DNA from: Monoplex corrugatus
Lineage: Eukaryota > Mollusca > Gastropoda > Littorinimorpha > Ranellidae
Reading direction: 5' to 3'
Length of the DNA: 64,000 bases
Assembly (NCBI GenBank): GCA_030674185.1
Contig: JAPXFY010000022.1
Span: 38,391,540 to 38,455,539, forward strand
The notes under the pieces are model-generated. The model was not told the origin of the DNA. It searched no databases and saw nothing but the letters and a program-made list of their open reading frames with translations. Position numbers and translations under genes: made by a program. This document shows, in pieces, positions 35,470 through 49,300 of this stretch. Position 1 is the first letter of the stretch. Each line of letters starts with the position of its first letter.

Positions 35470-37994
35470 TGCTACGAGCATGTAAGGTCCTTTGCAGGTG
35501 TATGACAAGCCATATGTTACTATCTGATGGGGTAGAAGGGGGAGAAGAGGATTGTCTTATCGAATTAAAAGCGTTATAACAGACAAAGAATAATGAAAAA
35601 CTAAACAAGCAAACAAACAGGGGTAAGTGGGAGTTACAAGTGTAAAACAGTTGGTCTTAAACAAAGAAAATGACCTACGGGACTGTGCAGTAAACACCTA
35701 GCAGTGTGTAACTACAGAGGGAAATCAGTGTGTTTCTGTTTTAAATTTGTAAATGATGCAGGGATATAAGGTCACATTTGCTGACAACACGGTTTCAGTT
35801 TCAGTTTTTCAAGATGACGTCTCCGCGCTTGGAACGAATTCCATATGCACTAACGGCACAGGTGCCATGTGATGGAGGAGATCCAGAATGATCACAGCAC
35901 AAGCCTTAAGCCTGCACATAAACCCGTGAGCTGGCAAGGTCCTGAGGTCCTACCTAGATAGTTCTATAATCCTGAGGTTGCAGGGGGGTGAGGTTGCAGA
36001 CATCTCAACTTTTACTGAGGCCAGAACCACGAGGGCGGCACCCATCCCCTCTCCCCTTGCTTCAAAATCATATTCACATTCACTTTTGTTTTTTTAACCA
36101 AGACTTCAGAAAGATAAGAAGGGTAAGTGGTCTTCAAGAGGTGGGACCTGGGAAATCAACGTATCTCTCCAACGTTTTTTCACCAAGGCAGCCAGGCAAT
36201 GCCCTACTCTTCACGATTTGCAACTGCAGTGGGATCTTTAAGGTGCGCAGCCACAAAGCACATGGGTCCACTTGTGTTTCATCCCCTTCCAAAGAACCAG
36301 ACGTTCAGTTCAATTTTCCGGTCAAACTGAGAAGAAAAGTTGAGGCCTCTATGGGGAGTGAACCCTGGAACCTCAAGTTTAGTTATTGGTAGGCGAACAT
36401 CTGAACCATTCTGCCACTCTTCTCAAAACTGTTATGTAGTCACTACAGACACATCTGGTGATTTTACAGAGTTTAGTTTGAAGTGAGTTGAGAGATAATC
36501 TGTAAGCTAAAAGTTATGTGTATGTGCGTGTGTGGTGTGTGCATGTGTGTGTATGTGTGCGTGTGTGCGCATGTGTGTGTGTGTGCGCGCGCGCGTGTGT
36601 GTGTGTGTGTGTGCGTGCATGCGTGTAGACTTCAGGGAGAACCTGTGGACATTGGCAGAAAGCAAACGTGTATTAAAGGCTCTGAACATTGTGCTGTATG
36701 ACCAGTTGGGCTTCCAGGGCAACAGCGATGACTACTATGACTACGACAATTCCTTCATTGACAAGGTAACAAGACCATTGTGTGACTGAACGCATATTGT
36801 GATTGAAGAGGTCGTGGAACTGTTGTGTGTGACTGACTTGTTATCGTCATTATTCCTTCATTAACCCCTTCATTCTCTCACAGTTGGGTTTGCTGTTTAA
36901 CCCTTTGACTCCTGCACACTATCCACCAATTGCAAAAACTTTACCCTTTGATTCCTTCAACCTATCCACCAGTTTCCTGTGGGAAGCTGGTGGATAAGGT
37001 GAGGGAATCAAAGGGTGAAGTTTTTGCTTTGCTATCTTGGTTGACAATGCATGTTGCTGGTTGACAGGGTGTGGGAGTCAAGGGGTAAACCGCTCCCATA
37101 TCCATCCCACCCCCCAAGGAGATGTTGGGGCTTCTTTCAGTAAAAATAGTATCCCTACCTTTTGGAAATTCTGTGCTAGAGATTAATTCTTTTCAGTCAC
37201 TCATTAATGATTTGCTCCTTCGCTTGCTGTCATCTCTCTTCCTTTCTTATTTTCTGCCTTGCTGCTTCGTTCATCTGTATGTTTTCCATTTAGCCTTTCA
37301 TGCTTTTATAAGGATGAGAAAATTGGTACATACATATAATGAGTATATTTTTAGCTCTAAGGAAATGTGAACAGCTTTATGGCAATTTTAGGAACTATAG
37401 GCCAGGTTTTATGTATGATGTTTTTGTACTTAGTTAAAGGGACAGCAGGACTATATAAGGCGGGAAGTAGATCGGAAGTCACTTGAATTCAAACGTTTGC
37501 CGAAGCAACACCGGCTGTCTGCTCTGAGTTAATTATAGATTTCGGACGCTGTCGGAGAGCTACCTGGCTCATATTTGTCACACAGTACAATCTCAATCCC
37601 TGCTTTTAAACTGTTGTTATATTTTTTATCGAAAAATGTGCGTATATGCATTTATTAGGAAATTAAAATCTGAATTGGACGAACTTAGAGGCGGGGCTAC
37701 AAAACAAGACGAGACATCTGACAGGCGCGCCATCCAAAAATAGAAAAGCACGTGGAAAGAAAACAACGAAGGCATGTTGTCGCAACACACACACACACAC
37801 ACACAACACACACACACACACCTGAAAGGCCTACAATATAGACGTCTAGAGAATTAAACGATCAGCTTAATTAAAATTGTGTAGTGTATGAAAAGAAATC
37901 AAGCACATGCAATAGATCTATTTGCACACACAAGCTGTGCGCACATACACCGTACTCATACACACACAGACACACAGAGACACATAATCACACA

Positions 37995-38044
<50 letters not shown>

Positions 38045-40297
38045 ACACACACACACACATCGGAGCACAATACGAACACAACACTGACCTGTAGTCACCA
38101 CCACTTATGTCCCATGTACTGCTTACCAGGTGGGTTATGGTACAAGTCTTACAAGCGACAGCACACAGTCTGGCATTATCTCACGAAGGACTGTCACCAC
38201 ACATTCATCTACACCATCACGCCCCATAGTCACCCATTTCTTTCGAAAATATTGTGGATGTCTCCACGCATTCCTAGAATTTAGTATGTTCCAAAATTTT
38301 CTATATATCTGTTTCCTAAGTCCAGAATTCCTAACTTGTGCTGACTGTCCATTACCCAGCCACCTCTGACAGTTTGCAGTAACACACGGCTCACAAAAAC
38401 AAAACTGGCATCTGCCCTGACTAACTGCATGCTGTAAACTAACACTAGATCTATCACCTACACTGACACTAGCACCAGATAAGGAACACACTACATCTGT
38501 CGCCGGTGTAAATCTATAACTTGCTGAGGACAGTGTAGCCACTGAAGTAGGTGTACAAGATGCTGTGGTATCTACACAGGAGATGTTGGCAACACACACA
38601 GAACTACTCTCACTGACACTGTCAGCTTCACTGATTGTAACTTGTGATAGCACTTCACATTTCCACTCCCAACCACAGCTTTCAAACAATTGTCTTACAG
38701 CCTCCTTCTTTTCTTCGTTTATATCCTGCAATAATAAATTAAAATTCATTATTTCGTCAAAGACAAACTCTCTCAAACTAGACGTGTGCGTTTTCAGTAG
38801 AACCCAGAAAGAATGAGCGCGTAAATTTGCTTACAGACAATGATAGGTCTGACCACAGATTTCTGGTGCTATTTCTTTCACACCGTGAGAGAGGCCAAGC
38901 ATGGGATAGCAGTCATTCAGTTTCCATTAGCACCATCCTTTCCTTCTCATCTTTTGTTCTCATTCTCAGCAAGGTTCAAGTAACTTACTTAGATCTACCG
39001 GATCTCCTAGTCAAGGCCTCAGTTACCGCGTGCCAGCCCGGAGTGTAATCAACTGTTTAGGGGTGAAGGGATGAGGTTATCAATCTGTAATTTAGATCTG
39101 CGCACGAAGTCAGGGGCTCTCAACAGTAATAATGCAGCGTGTGTGTATGACAAACTGTCGAGAAATACAAAGGCTTCTGATCAAGTGTTCATACTATTTG
39201 ATAAATAGTCTTGAACACAAACTGATGTCCTCCTGTCCAAACTTTGGTTATGCCCCAGGCAGGAGACAACCAGGACTGCGGAGATAGTGTGGGGTGTACT
39301 GATTCCCATTGAAGGGGGACCAAGCTATAATTTCTCTAAAACTACATCATGCTTTTCCTGTAAGAAAAGTCAACGGAAAGCATAAGTTGACTACCTTCAC
39401 CCCCTAAAATGAACTTACAAAACCCATTTCCTCATACACGTCATGTGTTATGTAGGACGGAATTTGCTTCAATTTCTTTTCAGTTACTAAGAAGCAAGTG
39501 TCTGTTTTGTTCGTCACTGTTAGCGTGTTTGTTTACTACCCTCAGCCACGTGCTTTTCTTTATTTAGTTTAGCCCCGCCCATGCTTACTGCGCATGCATC
39601 CCGATCCATTGGATCGGATGTTACCCCTTTAACTGAAAAGACGTTTTATGTATGATGTTTTTGTTCTTATACTAAAAAGATGTTTTATGTTTGACTTTTT
39701 GTACTTACTTATACTCAACAGACGTTTTTTGTGTGATGTATTTGTACTCAGCTATACTAAAAGGACGTTTTATGTTTGATGTTTTTGTACTTACTTATAC
39801 TCAACAGACGTTTTATGTATGATGTTTTTGTACTTAGTTATACTAAAAAGACGTTTTATGTTTGCCATTTTGTACTTACTTATACTCAACAGACGTTTTA
39901 TGTATGATGTTTTTGTACTTAGTTATACTAAATAGACCTGTGAAACACGGATACCACCAGAATGATTAGAGTGTTAAGATGGGCAATGAACAAGGCGACA
40001 GTTTCAATGTTTTGAGCGTGGATTGAACTTGAGATATCAGGTTTAAAGTCCGCGTCTCTTTTACTTGATCAAGCCAGAATAAGTACACCATTTTTTTTTT
40101 CTTTTTTGGTCTCTGCATTCTGTCTCATTGTGTGTGTGTGTGTGTGTGTGTCCGTGTGGGTGTGTCTCTGTGTGTGTTTATTGATGTGTGTTTGTGATTG
40201 AAAGAGAGAGAGAGAGAGAGAGTGTGTGTGTGTGTGTGTGTGTGTTTCTGTCTGTCTGTCTGTATGAGGGTACTTGTGCGTATGTGTGTTTGCACAC

Positions 40298-40348
<51 letters not shown>

Positions 40349-43300
40349 ATGAGAGAGAGAGAGAGAGCGAGTCAGATAGGATTGAAAGTGAGAAAATATG
40401 TACATAAAATGAGCATGGCATTTCACAAGGATTGTGTGTTAGGCTTGATAATTATTCATAAAATATATTGTTACAAAAAAATCTTTGTTTGGGAAAAATA
40501 ATATCTGATTCATTCTCTATATGCATTAATAATTTTGGAGATATGAGTAAACACAAATCATAAGTATAGTTTTTCTCAACGGACATTTCTGTCAAAATTA
40601 AACAGTAGTTGGGTTAAAAATGTCACATTTACCAGTGGCGGTAGTGCAGCTGTGAACACAACAGACTAACAACTGGAAGGTCATGGGTTCGAATGCTGTC
40701 AGGCCTGCCTAAATTGTGTAATTTTTTGGCCCCAATTAACTATTACCCAGAGTTTAGTGTGTATGGCAGGGCTCCCAGTATTCTGAGTTTTTCTCAGAAA
40801 TCTGAAATAATGCATAGGCTACTTCCGAAAAAAAATGTGCTTTCCAAGAAAAAAAAAAATTCGACTGAGAATTTTTTTTCTTCTGCGAAATAGTTGGCTG
40901 TTTGTCAGTCTGTTGATCTCTTGTAGCAGACGGTGAAATTTCTGTAAGTTGGATAAATCCAGTATCATTTTCTGCTAAAGTCACTTCCGGTGTTTTTTGT
41001 TTGTCAGGCACAGAACTGATTGCAACAATTTTTTTTTTAAATGTGACCATGTCTCGAGCCGATATTCTGGAGAGAGGATCTGCTGCAGCAAAAACATTTG
41101 ACAAAGACTGCAAAAATAAGCGATGTTAGGAGTGGATTTCATGAAAAACCGATGTCATGGAAATGAGCACATGGCTTTCATTAGTTTCAAAAATAACAGG
41201 CTGGCATAGCCCACTGTGTTGTGTGTTGCTTTGAAGTCAATTAAAATAACTATAATTGAGCAGGTATCCACAAACTTTCAGACCATTTCAAGCCAAAATA
41301 GCACCAGGTGAAGCAAAACACTGCAAAGAATTTTGAAGCTGTTCAAGGTAAGTTTAAACAACTTACCTTGAACAGCTTCAAAATTCTTTGCGTGTTTGTT
41401 GGAGTATTCGCTGGGGAAAAAACTCACCAAATTATGTATCTTGAAATCTGATACTAGTACGTATGAATTATTTGCATCAGTACAAAGGATCAGAAACAAG
41501 TCTAAAGTTGTGCCAGATAGTGTCAGATTGCACTATTTTGCATCTGTATTCAAACAAATTTCCAGGGGAGCATGCCCCTGGACCCCCTAGATTTTCAGAG
41601 ATTTTTTTTCATTTGGCATTGGGACCCCTGGTAAGGGCGCATTGTGAAGACTAGGATCACACAGTCGAGTTTCATCCACTTCACAGATGCATCATTGAGG
41701 GTGTGTTTCTTTCTTTTTCCTTCTTTGTTTTCTGTCATTTCTTCCTATCATTTTCTGCCTTGTTGATCCATTCACCTGTATGTGTTTGATAAAGTGTTAT
41801 GTACTTTCTCTTAGGATTGATAATTAGGTGCATGTATTAATTGCATTTTTGGCTATAGGGAAATGAGATATCTGGAAGCAATTGTAGGTAACTTAGGCTT
41901 GTTATTATATGTTTTAGTGTCCTTAAGCCTTTCACTTCCAACCGCGGAAGTAGCCACGGTATAGGGGTCACTGCACTCTGAACACTGTTATGAAATGGAA
42001 AGTAAGCTGAAATCATGTGACTGCAGTCACATGACCAGAGCACACTTCCGTGCAATGGCCGCACACAAACTTTTTTATTTTGGTAAGTTTGGGGCCGATT
42101 TTGATCAGATTTTTTTCGTTTGAAAAAGTGCTGACCATATCGAAGCCCAAGATGGCATCCAGACACTATACAGTTGAGGAAGTAGCTCGATTTTTGATGG
42201 ATTTACCTGATAATCTGGACAGTTCTGATGATGAAAGTGGTGGCCATGGTGACGGAGATGCCATTGTTGTTCAACCAACAGAGGATTCTAGTTGGACAGT
42301 GATTATCCTGAGGATTTTGTTGACATTCCAAGCACCTCAAGGTAGGCGTGGTCGCGTGCATGTTTGATCAAGTTATGGACAGACACTTGGCCGTGCAAGG
42401 AGTGAACCAAGCTGTGTTTGCTCTGCAGCAGATGATACTTTTGATGTCGACATTCTTAAGAAGTACCCCACTTAGTACCACGGCTGCCATGGACCTACTG
42501 AGTCCCTGCCACTGGATGTACGTTGTACACCATTTTACATCATTTCTGCCAACAATAATCTTCATAAAACATTCACATTAATTTTATGTTGTTGTTTTTT
42601 TAAATCAACTCCTAATTATCTTTTGAAAAGTAAATTATCCCCCTTGACCAGGAGTTATCTGTGCTTGGATTGACAGAAAAACATCTACAATAAATAGCCA
42701 GTTCATTTTCCTTCAGGAAAATATATAGTTTATTAAATATTAGGTAATTTAATTATTTTTTTATTATTTTTTTCTCTAATGTAACCCATTTTTTAGCAAA
42801 AAATCTGAAAAGTTCCGGAAGTCAAGGGGTTAACTATGTTTGAATTTGTTTTCAGGTTTGTTTTTTAAATCCCCTATGTGATAAATTGGATGGAATGGTC
42901 AATGCCAGGGGCATCTCCTTAGATTATGTGCGTGAATGCATTGATATGTGTTCCATTATTTTCCTTTTTTTTTCCCCAGTTGAAGTATTGTGTGTGTATT
43001 GAAACAGTCATTGCCCTGATATGGCTTTGCACAGTTGGCTGGGTTTTAAACAAAAATAACAGTAATAGTAACTTGAATGTCTTGACCAGCACCACAGCTG
43101 TCTGATCTCTCTTGTCTGTATCTCTCAGGCCTGGTTGAGTCCAGATAATTATGTGGTGTAGAATACGGTCCTGTATGTCCCTTTAAGGTTGTCTCAATCC
43201 AGAATGAAACTTTGTAGCATCATGAGTTTGTTCCCCTGTCACTGTGCATCATCGTAGCATTATAAACACATTCTTTTTTTGTTGTTGTTGTTTTTTTTGT

Positions 43301-46300
43301 TCTATTTTATTTTTTTATTTAATTTTGTATATTTTATACAAGAATCATTGCACTTAGGGAGATTTCTTTTATGTTCACCTTTTTTTTTTTTTGGTCCCAT
43401 TTTCTACACCACCTTAATGGCCACAGAAGCTGGTACAGTTTTTACAATGCGATGATGATGATGTTGATGAGGATGATAATCATGATGCTATAGAGTTCCA
43501 TCTGGGATTGAGATTGTGACAGAGCTGTACTCTACGCTTACTATCATAATAGTCCTGGCATCAGCCAGACCTGAGAGATACAGACACCTGCTGCTTTGGT
43601 CAGAGGATTTGAGGAACATTCTCAATGACACATCCATGAAGTGGATGAGAAATGACTGTGTGATCCCAGTCTTCTCAATGAGATTACAGTACGCTCAACT
43701 CTGGGTTGGAGCAACAACAAAAAACACCATGATTTTTTATTGTAATGATTGAGATTCGAACCCCCAACCTTCCAATTGGTAATCCATTGCACTAACCACT
43801 ACACCATGGCAACTGGCATTACAAACAAATTGTCCCATATTCTTGTGACAGTGATATGACACACGGATGAGATGAGAACAAAAATTGTCATGTGTGCCTA
43901 TGTTAAGACAAGCAACATTTATAGCCCATTTTATGAGGAAAGGGGAATTAGAGCACTGGTCACAACAGGAAAGGTGGAGGGAAAGAGAACACCGGGTAGA
44001 CACAGGAAGAAAATATTGGATGGCTAAGAAAAGAGATGGTGGAAGATGTACTTGCAGCGACAAGGGATAGATGCATATGGAGGGCCATGATCGCCAGTGC
44101 CATGTGGAAGGGTACATGATGATGATGATGATGATGATGATGATGTGTGTCTATGATTGCCAGGTTCTCAACACAAAGAAGGGTATCCCGATCAGTCTCG
44201 GCATCCTGTATAGTGCAGTGGCACGCAGACTGGGAGTGATCTGCGAGCCGAACAACGCCCCCGGCCACGTTCTGCTGGTCTTCAAAGACTATGAAGGATC
44301 CAGGTGAGTCTCCAGCTGTTCCGGAACCAAGTCTGTGGACAGCCGTTAGAATATTTCCAAGCGTATAGTAAGCTCGAAATAGACTTTCACTCTCTCTCTG
44401 TCAAACACCTTCCCTGTCTGCTTTTAAATCCAGTGTTAAAACCCACCTCTTTCCTCACTTCCATTTCTGCTTTTAAATCCAGTGTAAAAACCCACCTCTT
44501 TCCTGACTTTGTGCTTTCAAATCCAATGTAAATACCCACCTCTTTCCTGACTTTGTGTTTTTAAATCCAATGTAAATACCCACCTCTTTCCTGACTTTGT
44601 GTTTTTAAATCCAATGTAAATACCCATCTCTTTCCTGACTTTGTGCTTTCAAATCCAATGTAAATACCCACCTCTTTCCTGACTTTCTGTTTTTAAATCC
44701 AGTGTAAATACCCACCTCTTTCCTGACTTTGTGCTTTCAATTCCAATGTAAATACCCACCTCTTTCCTGACTTTGTGCTTTTAAATCCAGTGTAAAAACC
44801 CACCTCTTTCCTCACTTTGCTTTCTGCTTTTAAATCCAGTGTAAAAACCCACCTCTTCCCTGACTTTCTGCTTTTAAATCCATTGTAAAAACCCACCTCT
44901 TCCCTGACTTTCTGCTTTTAAATCCATTGTAAAAACCCACCTCTTTTCTTGACAACTCACCTCTTTCTCTCAGCTTGTGTAGGTCGTTTTTGTATGTTGT
45001 ATGTAGTCTCTGTTGGTTACACATGTATGTGTGACTGTGCTTTGATTTGAATTATCAAGATTTGGCACTACGATTTTTATTATTATTATTATTGTTATTA
45101 TTATGATTATTATTATTATTATTATTATTATTATTGTTGTTGTTGTTGTTGTCATTGTTGTTGTTGTCATTGTTGTTGTTGTTGTTATCATCGTCATCAT
45201 CTTCATTATTGTCATTATCATCATCATCATCATTACTATTATTATTATTATTACTAGTGTTGTTATTAAGCATTACATCTTTATTACAAGTTCACAAAGT
45301 GGAATGTGGAATGTGTTCAATAGGGTTTCGTCACATTTGCACAATTACACATGTGCAACCAATAACCATGATGTGGTTAGCACGACAGACTGCTGAAGGA
45401 AGTGTATGGGTTCAAATCCCCATCAATCCTGTCAAAATCATTGTGGGATTTTTCGGTTCCAACTGGCTCCTACCTAGAGTTGGGCGTGCTATGGGCTCAT
45501 TGGGAAAACTGGGACCACACAGTCGAGTCTCATCTATTTCACGGATGCATCATTTAGGGTGTTTGTCAAATCTTCTGACCAACACTACAGGTGTCTGTAT
45601 CTCTCAGGCTTGGTTGATGCCAGGATATATTATGATAGTAAGCTTTGTCTCAATCCTAGAAAGAACTCCATAGCATCATGAGTATCATCCTCATCGTGTT
45701 TTTTGTCATAACAGTGTAAAAAGTGTCCCGGCCTCTATGGCCATAAAAGTGGCGTAGAAAATAGAACCAAACAAAAGAAAATGATGAGCACAATGGAAAC
45801 TGCCTAAGTGCGATGATCCTTTAAAAAAAAGTCCATATGCGCTCCACCCAAATCTGCCAGCGGTCACTTGGTAGACACCTATAAAACACTAAGCTGACAC
45901 CCCAGAATGATGGAAACATTAATCCTTTTACTCCCGCACACTATCCACCAACTGCAAACAAATTAACTGACTCGCTCACCCTGTCCACCAGCTTCCTGAA
46001 AGGACAGGTTGAGGGAGTCAAGGGTTAATTTTTTTGCTTTGCTAGCATGGTTGACAATGCGGGATGTAAGTGGACAGGGTGCAGTGTCAAAGGGTTAAGT
46101 TTTTGCTTTGCTAGCATGGTTGACTGTGTAGGATGCTGGTGGACAGGGTGAAGGAGTCAAAAGGATTAAGTTTTTGCTTTGCTAGCATGTTTGACAATGC
46201 AGGATGCTGGTGGACAGGGTGAGGGAGCCAAAGGGTGAAGATGGGCAGTGAAAGGACCGGATTTTATGTTGCAGGTGGGGATTGAACTTGCGATTTAGAT

Positions 46301-49300
46301 ATTAAAATTCACTTTTCTTCTTCTTATGTTGAAAACTTCAGCTGGGCCTTTTGCAAAAAGCAGTCGGCAGATTCTAACAGGACGTTGCAGGTTAACACAT
46401 TCATGATGGGAAACATCGATAGTTGTTTTCACTGTAGCAACCTCTGTGGAGAGGAAACATCGGTCATAGTTTCAACAGTTAAAGGTACAGAACTGGCTCT
46501 AATTTGCCCAACGCTAACCTGGGAGTTATCTCCCATGTTTGCTTACTTCCATTAGTGTTTGATTGGTGTTTTGTATATGTCAGAACAAATTTTTAGCCCA
46601 TTTGAAAAACAAGAAAAAAGAACAGAAAAAGGGCAAGAAATCGTTTCACATGTGAGGAAATTGTGTGACTACTCGACCTTTATAACTACAATCCTGGTAG
46701 TGATGAAAATGAAGCTTCTGAGGAAGAAAATGATTCAGACTGTTATTGTTGTTTAAAGTCCAGCCGACTGCGTAGAGGGCTATAACTGTTTCAAAACACA
46801 CAAGACTTCAACAGAAAAAAAAAAAGAAAAAAAAAATTAAGTACACATATCAATGCATTCACACACATAATCTAAGGAGATGTCCCTGGCGTTGACCACT
46901 CTGTCCAATTTATCGCACAGGGGATTTAAAAAGCATAGCTGAATACAAATTTAAGCATACTTAAGGACACCAAAACATATATAAAAACGGGCCTCAACTA
47001 CCTAAAATTGCTTCCGCATATCTCACCTCCCTAGAGGTAAAAATGCATTTAATACATGTACCCAATTATCAATCCTAAGAAAAAGTACGAAAGACTTTAT
47101 CGAACACGTACAGATGAAAGGACCAGCAAGGCAGTAAATGATAGGAAGACAGGACAGAAAGCAAAGGAACAATGCAGAAACAAAGAGAGTAACAGAAAAG
47201 AGGAAATGTTTAGGACAGAATTTCCAGAAGGAAGGGATACTGTTTATGCTGAAAGGACCCCCAGCATCCCCATGGGGGTAAGGTGATTCAAACGAGGGCA
47301 AAACACATGCGGTAGTGCCTTCAACAAGTGCTAGTGAATCAGTAATGGGTATGATAATTGCATTGATTATGAAAAAAAAAACCCAAAAAAGTCAAATAAT
47401 CACTTGTACTACAAAAATACTTCCAGATTTTATTTTGACAGATTCAAATTGTCTCAGTCACTTTACCAGAAGTGTCTAAAATTTCTTGCAATTCTGTCTG
47501 TAATGAGAGATGCTATTTGAGAAAATGACAAGTATCCAGACAGCAAAGCTGGACAGAAAAAGAGCACCAGGCAGACCCAGGGAAAATATGTTGGACAGAC
47601 TTGCAGAGTGGCTGAAGAAAGAGAGGGTGGAAGAGGTGCTTGCAGCAACAAGGGATAGAAACATATGGAGGGCCATGATCGCCAACACCATGTGGCAAAG
47701 CACTTGATGATTATGATGATCCAGGCATGCTATATTTTCTTAAGGCAACCTCCGGCCAGTGCAGCAGCAGCCCTGAGGCAAGCCCCATCACAATAGAGTT
47801 AAAAGAATTCATTAGTGTCTTTATTAGTTCACAATCCCTGGATCTCACCCGGGTCACTCCAACCCTGACCATTTCCCAGACTTCTTTTCCCAGTTGAGAG
47901 CTTTATTGCACTTAGACAGTTCCATATGTGCTTTACTTAGTCTGCCTTCTGTTATCAAGGAGATTCCTTGAGCCTGCGCACAACCTGTTTTGCTGGCAGT
48001 GTTTTGAAATGAAGGAATGGGGGGGGGGGGGGGGGGGAGGCAACAGGTTGTATGAAACATTAAACCTTTGACTCCCACCAGCTGCAGACCTTAACTCTTT
48101 GACTCCCTCACCCTATCCACCAGCTTCCTCAAAACTTAACCCTTTGTCTCCCTCACGCTGTCCGCCAGATTCCTTCCTGCAAGGAAGCCAGTGGATAGGG
48201 TGAGGGAGTCAAAGGGTTCAGTGTTTGCTTTGCTAGCATGGTTGACAATGCAGGATGCTGGTGGACAGAGAGCAGGAGTCAAAGGGTTAAGCTCACACTA
48301 CCAGAATGCTTGCAGCATTAAGAGCAGCAAATAGCTGAGTTATTATGTAGCGGGCTGGGAATGAACTCGAGATAGCACATCTTGAAAACCAGAGTTGACT
48401 TGGACCTTTTGCGAAGATGGTTGTAACTGGTACAACGTTGATTTCAGGTCGGGGTGGTTTTGAATAAAAATCCGTCTTTTCTGGGATATTTTGTGAAGAT
48501 GATTGTAACTGATGCGACATTGATTTCAGGCCGGGATGGTTTTGAATAAAAATCAGGAACCAGAAAAAAACACGAAAAAAGAATCAGAATGCATATTTGA
48601 TACCAGGTGCAAATTTTCGGCTAACTGGCCTTTGTTAGTTGTCTTGTCTGGTTGTATTAAATATGCGTTCTGATTCTTTTTCCATGTTTTTTCTGGTTCC
48701 TGTTTGCTTGAACACGGGCAGTCACACTTGTTTTGATTATGCATAAAAATCAGTCATTTCTGGGATATTGTGTGAAGATGGCCCTAACTGATGCGACATT
48801 GATTTCAGGCTGGCGTAGTTTTGAATTAAAATCAGTCTTTTTAGGGATGTATTTGTCAAGATGGTTCCGACTGATGCAAGATTGATTTCAGGTTACCCCC
48901 AGTGTGGATTCTGGGAGCTCTTTCAGTATGAACAGTATCCCCACCTTCTGGAAATTCTGTGCTAGAAATTTCCTCTTTGCTGTCACTCCCATTGTTTGTG
49001 CCTTGTTCTTTTGCTTTCTGTCATTTCTTTCTATCATCTACTTTGTTTTCTGTCATTTCTTTCTATCATCTACTTTGTTTTCTGTCATTTCTTTCTATCA
49101 TCTACTTTGTTTTCTGTCATTTCTTTCTATCATCTACTTTGCTTTCTGTCATTTCTTTCTATCATCTACTTTGTTTTCTGTCATTTCTTTCTATCATCTT
49201 TGTTTTCTGTCATTTCTTTCTATCATCTACTTTGTTTTCTGTCATTTCTTTCTATCATCTACTTTGTTTTCTGTCATTTCTTTCTATCATCTACTTTGTT

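Larger units (their letters stand above)
37438..39628 (-). mobile_element. TTAA-flanked DNA element, 2.19 kb
   Basis: TTAA at 37434-37437 and 39629-39632. Ends are AGGGACAGCAGG at the left and, inverted, AGGGGTAACATCCG at the right, so the TIR is short and imperfect. TTAA duplication with an AGGG start fits Kolobok or piggyBac groups. The right end has a GATCCATTGGATC palindrome. One coding segment is visible on the minus strand. Confidence 0.7.
44330..45265 (+). mobile_element. CR1/L2 LINE 3' end with internal minisatellite and (ATT)n tail
   Basis: The coding remnant [12 protein letters not shown] (FKSxLKTHLF is a usual CR1/L2 C-terminal motif) is amplified, followed by TCAAGATTTGGCACTACGAT and a trinucleotide tail. 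It starts almost directly after the exon 6 donor. Confidence 0.75.

Noticed and set aside
43742..43815. Candidate tRNA gene on the minus strand
   Set aside because: Good A and B boxes but no acceptor or anticodon stems, and it is followed by a SINE body seen elsewhere in the window.
46479..46745. TTAAAGGTACAG as a second copy of the 37.4 kb element
   Set aside because: Only about ten terminal bases agree and no matching right end is present.
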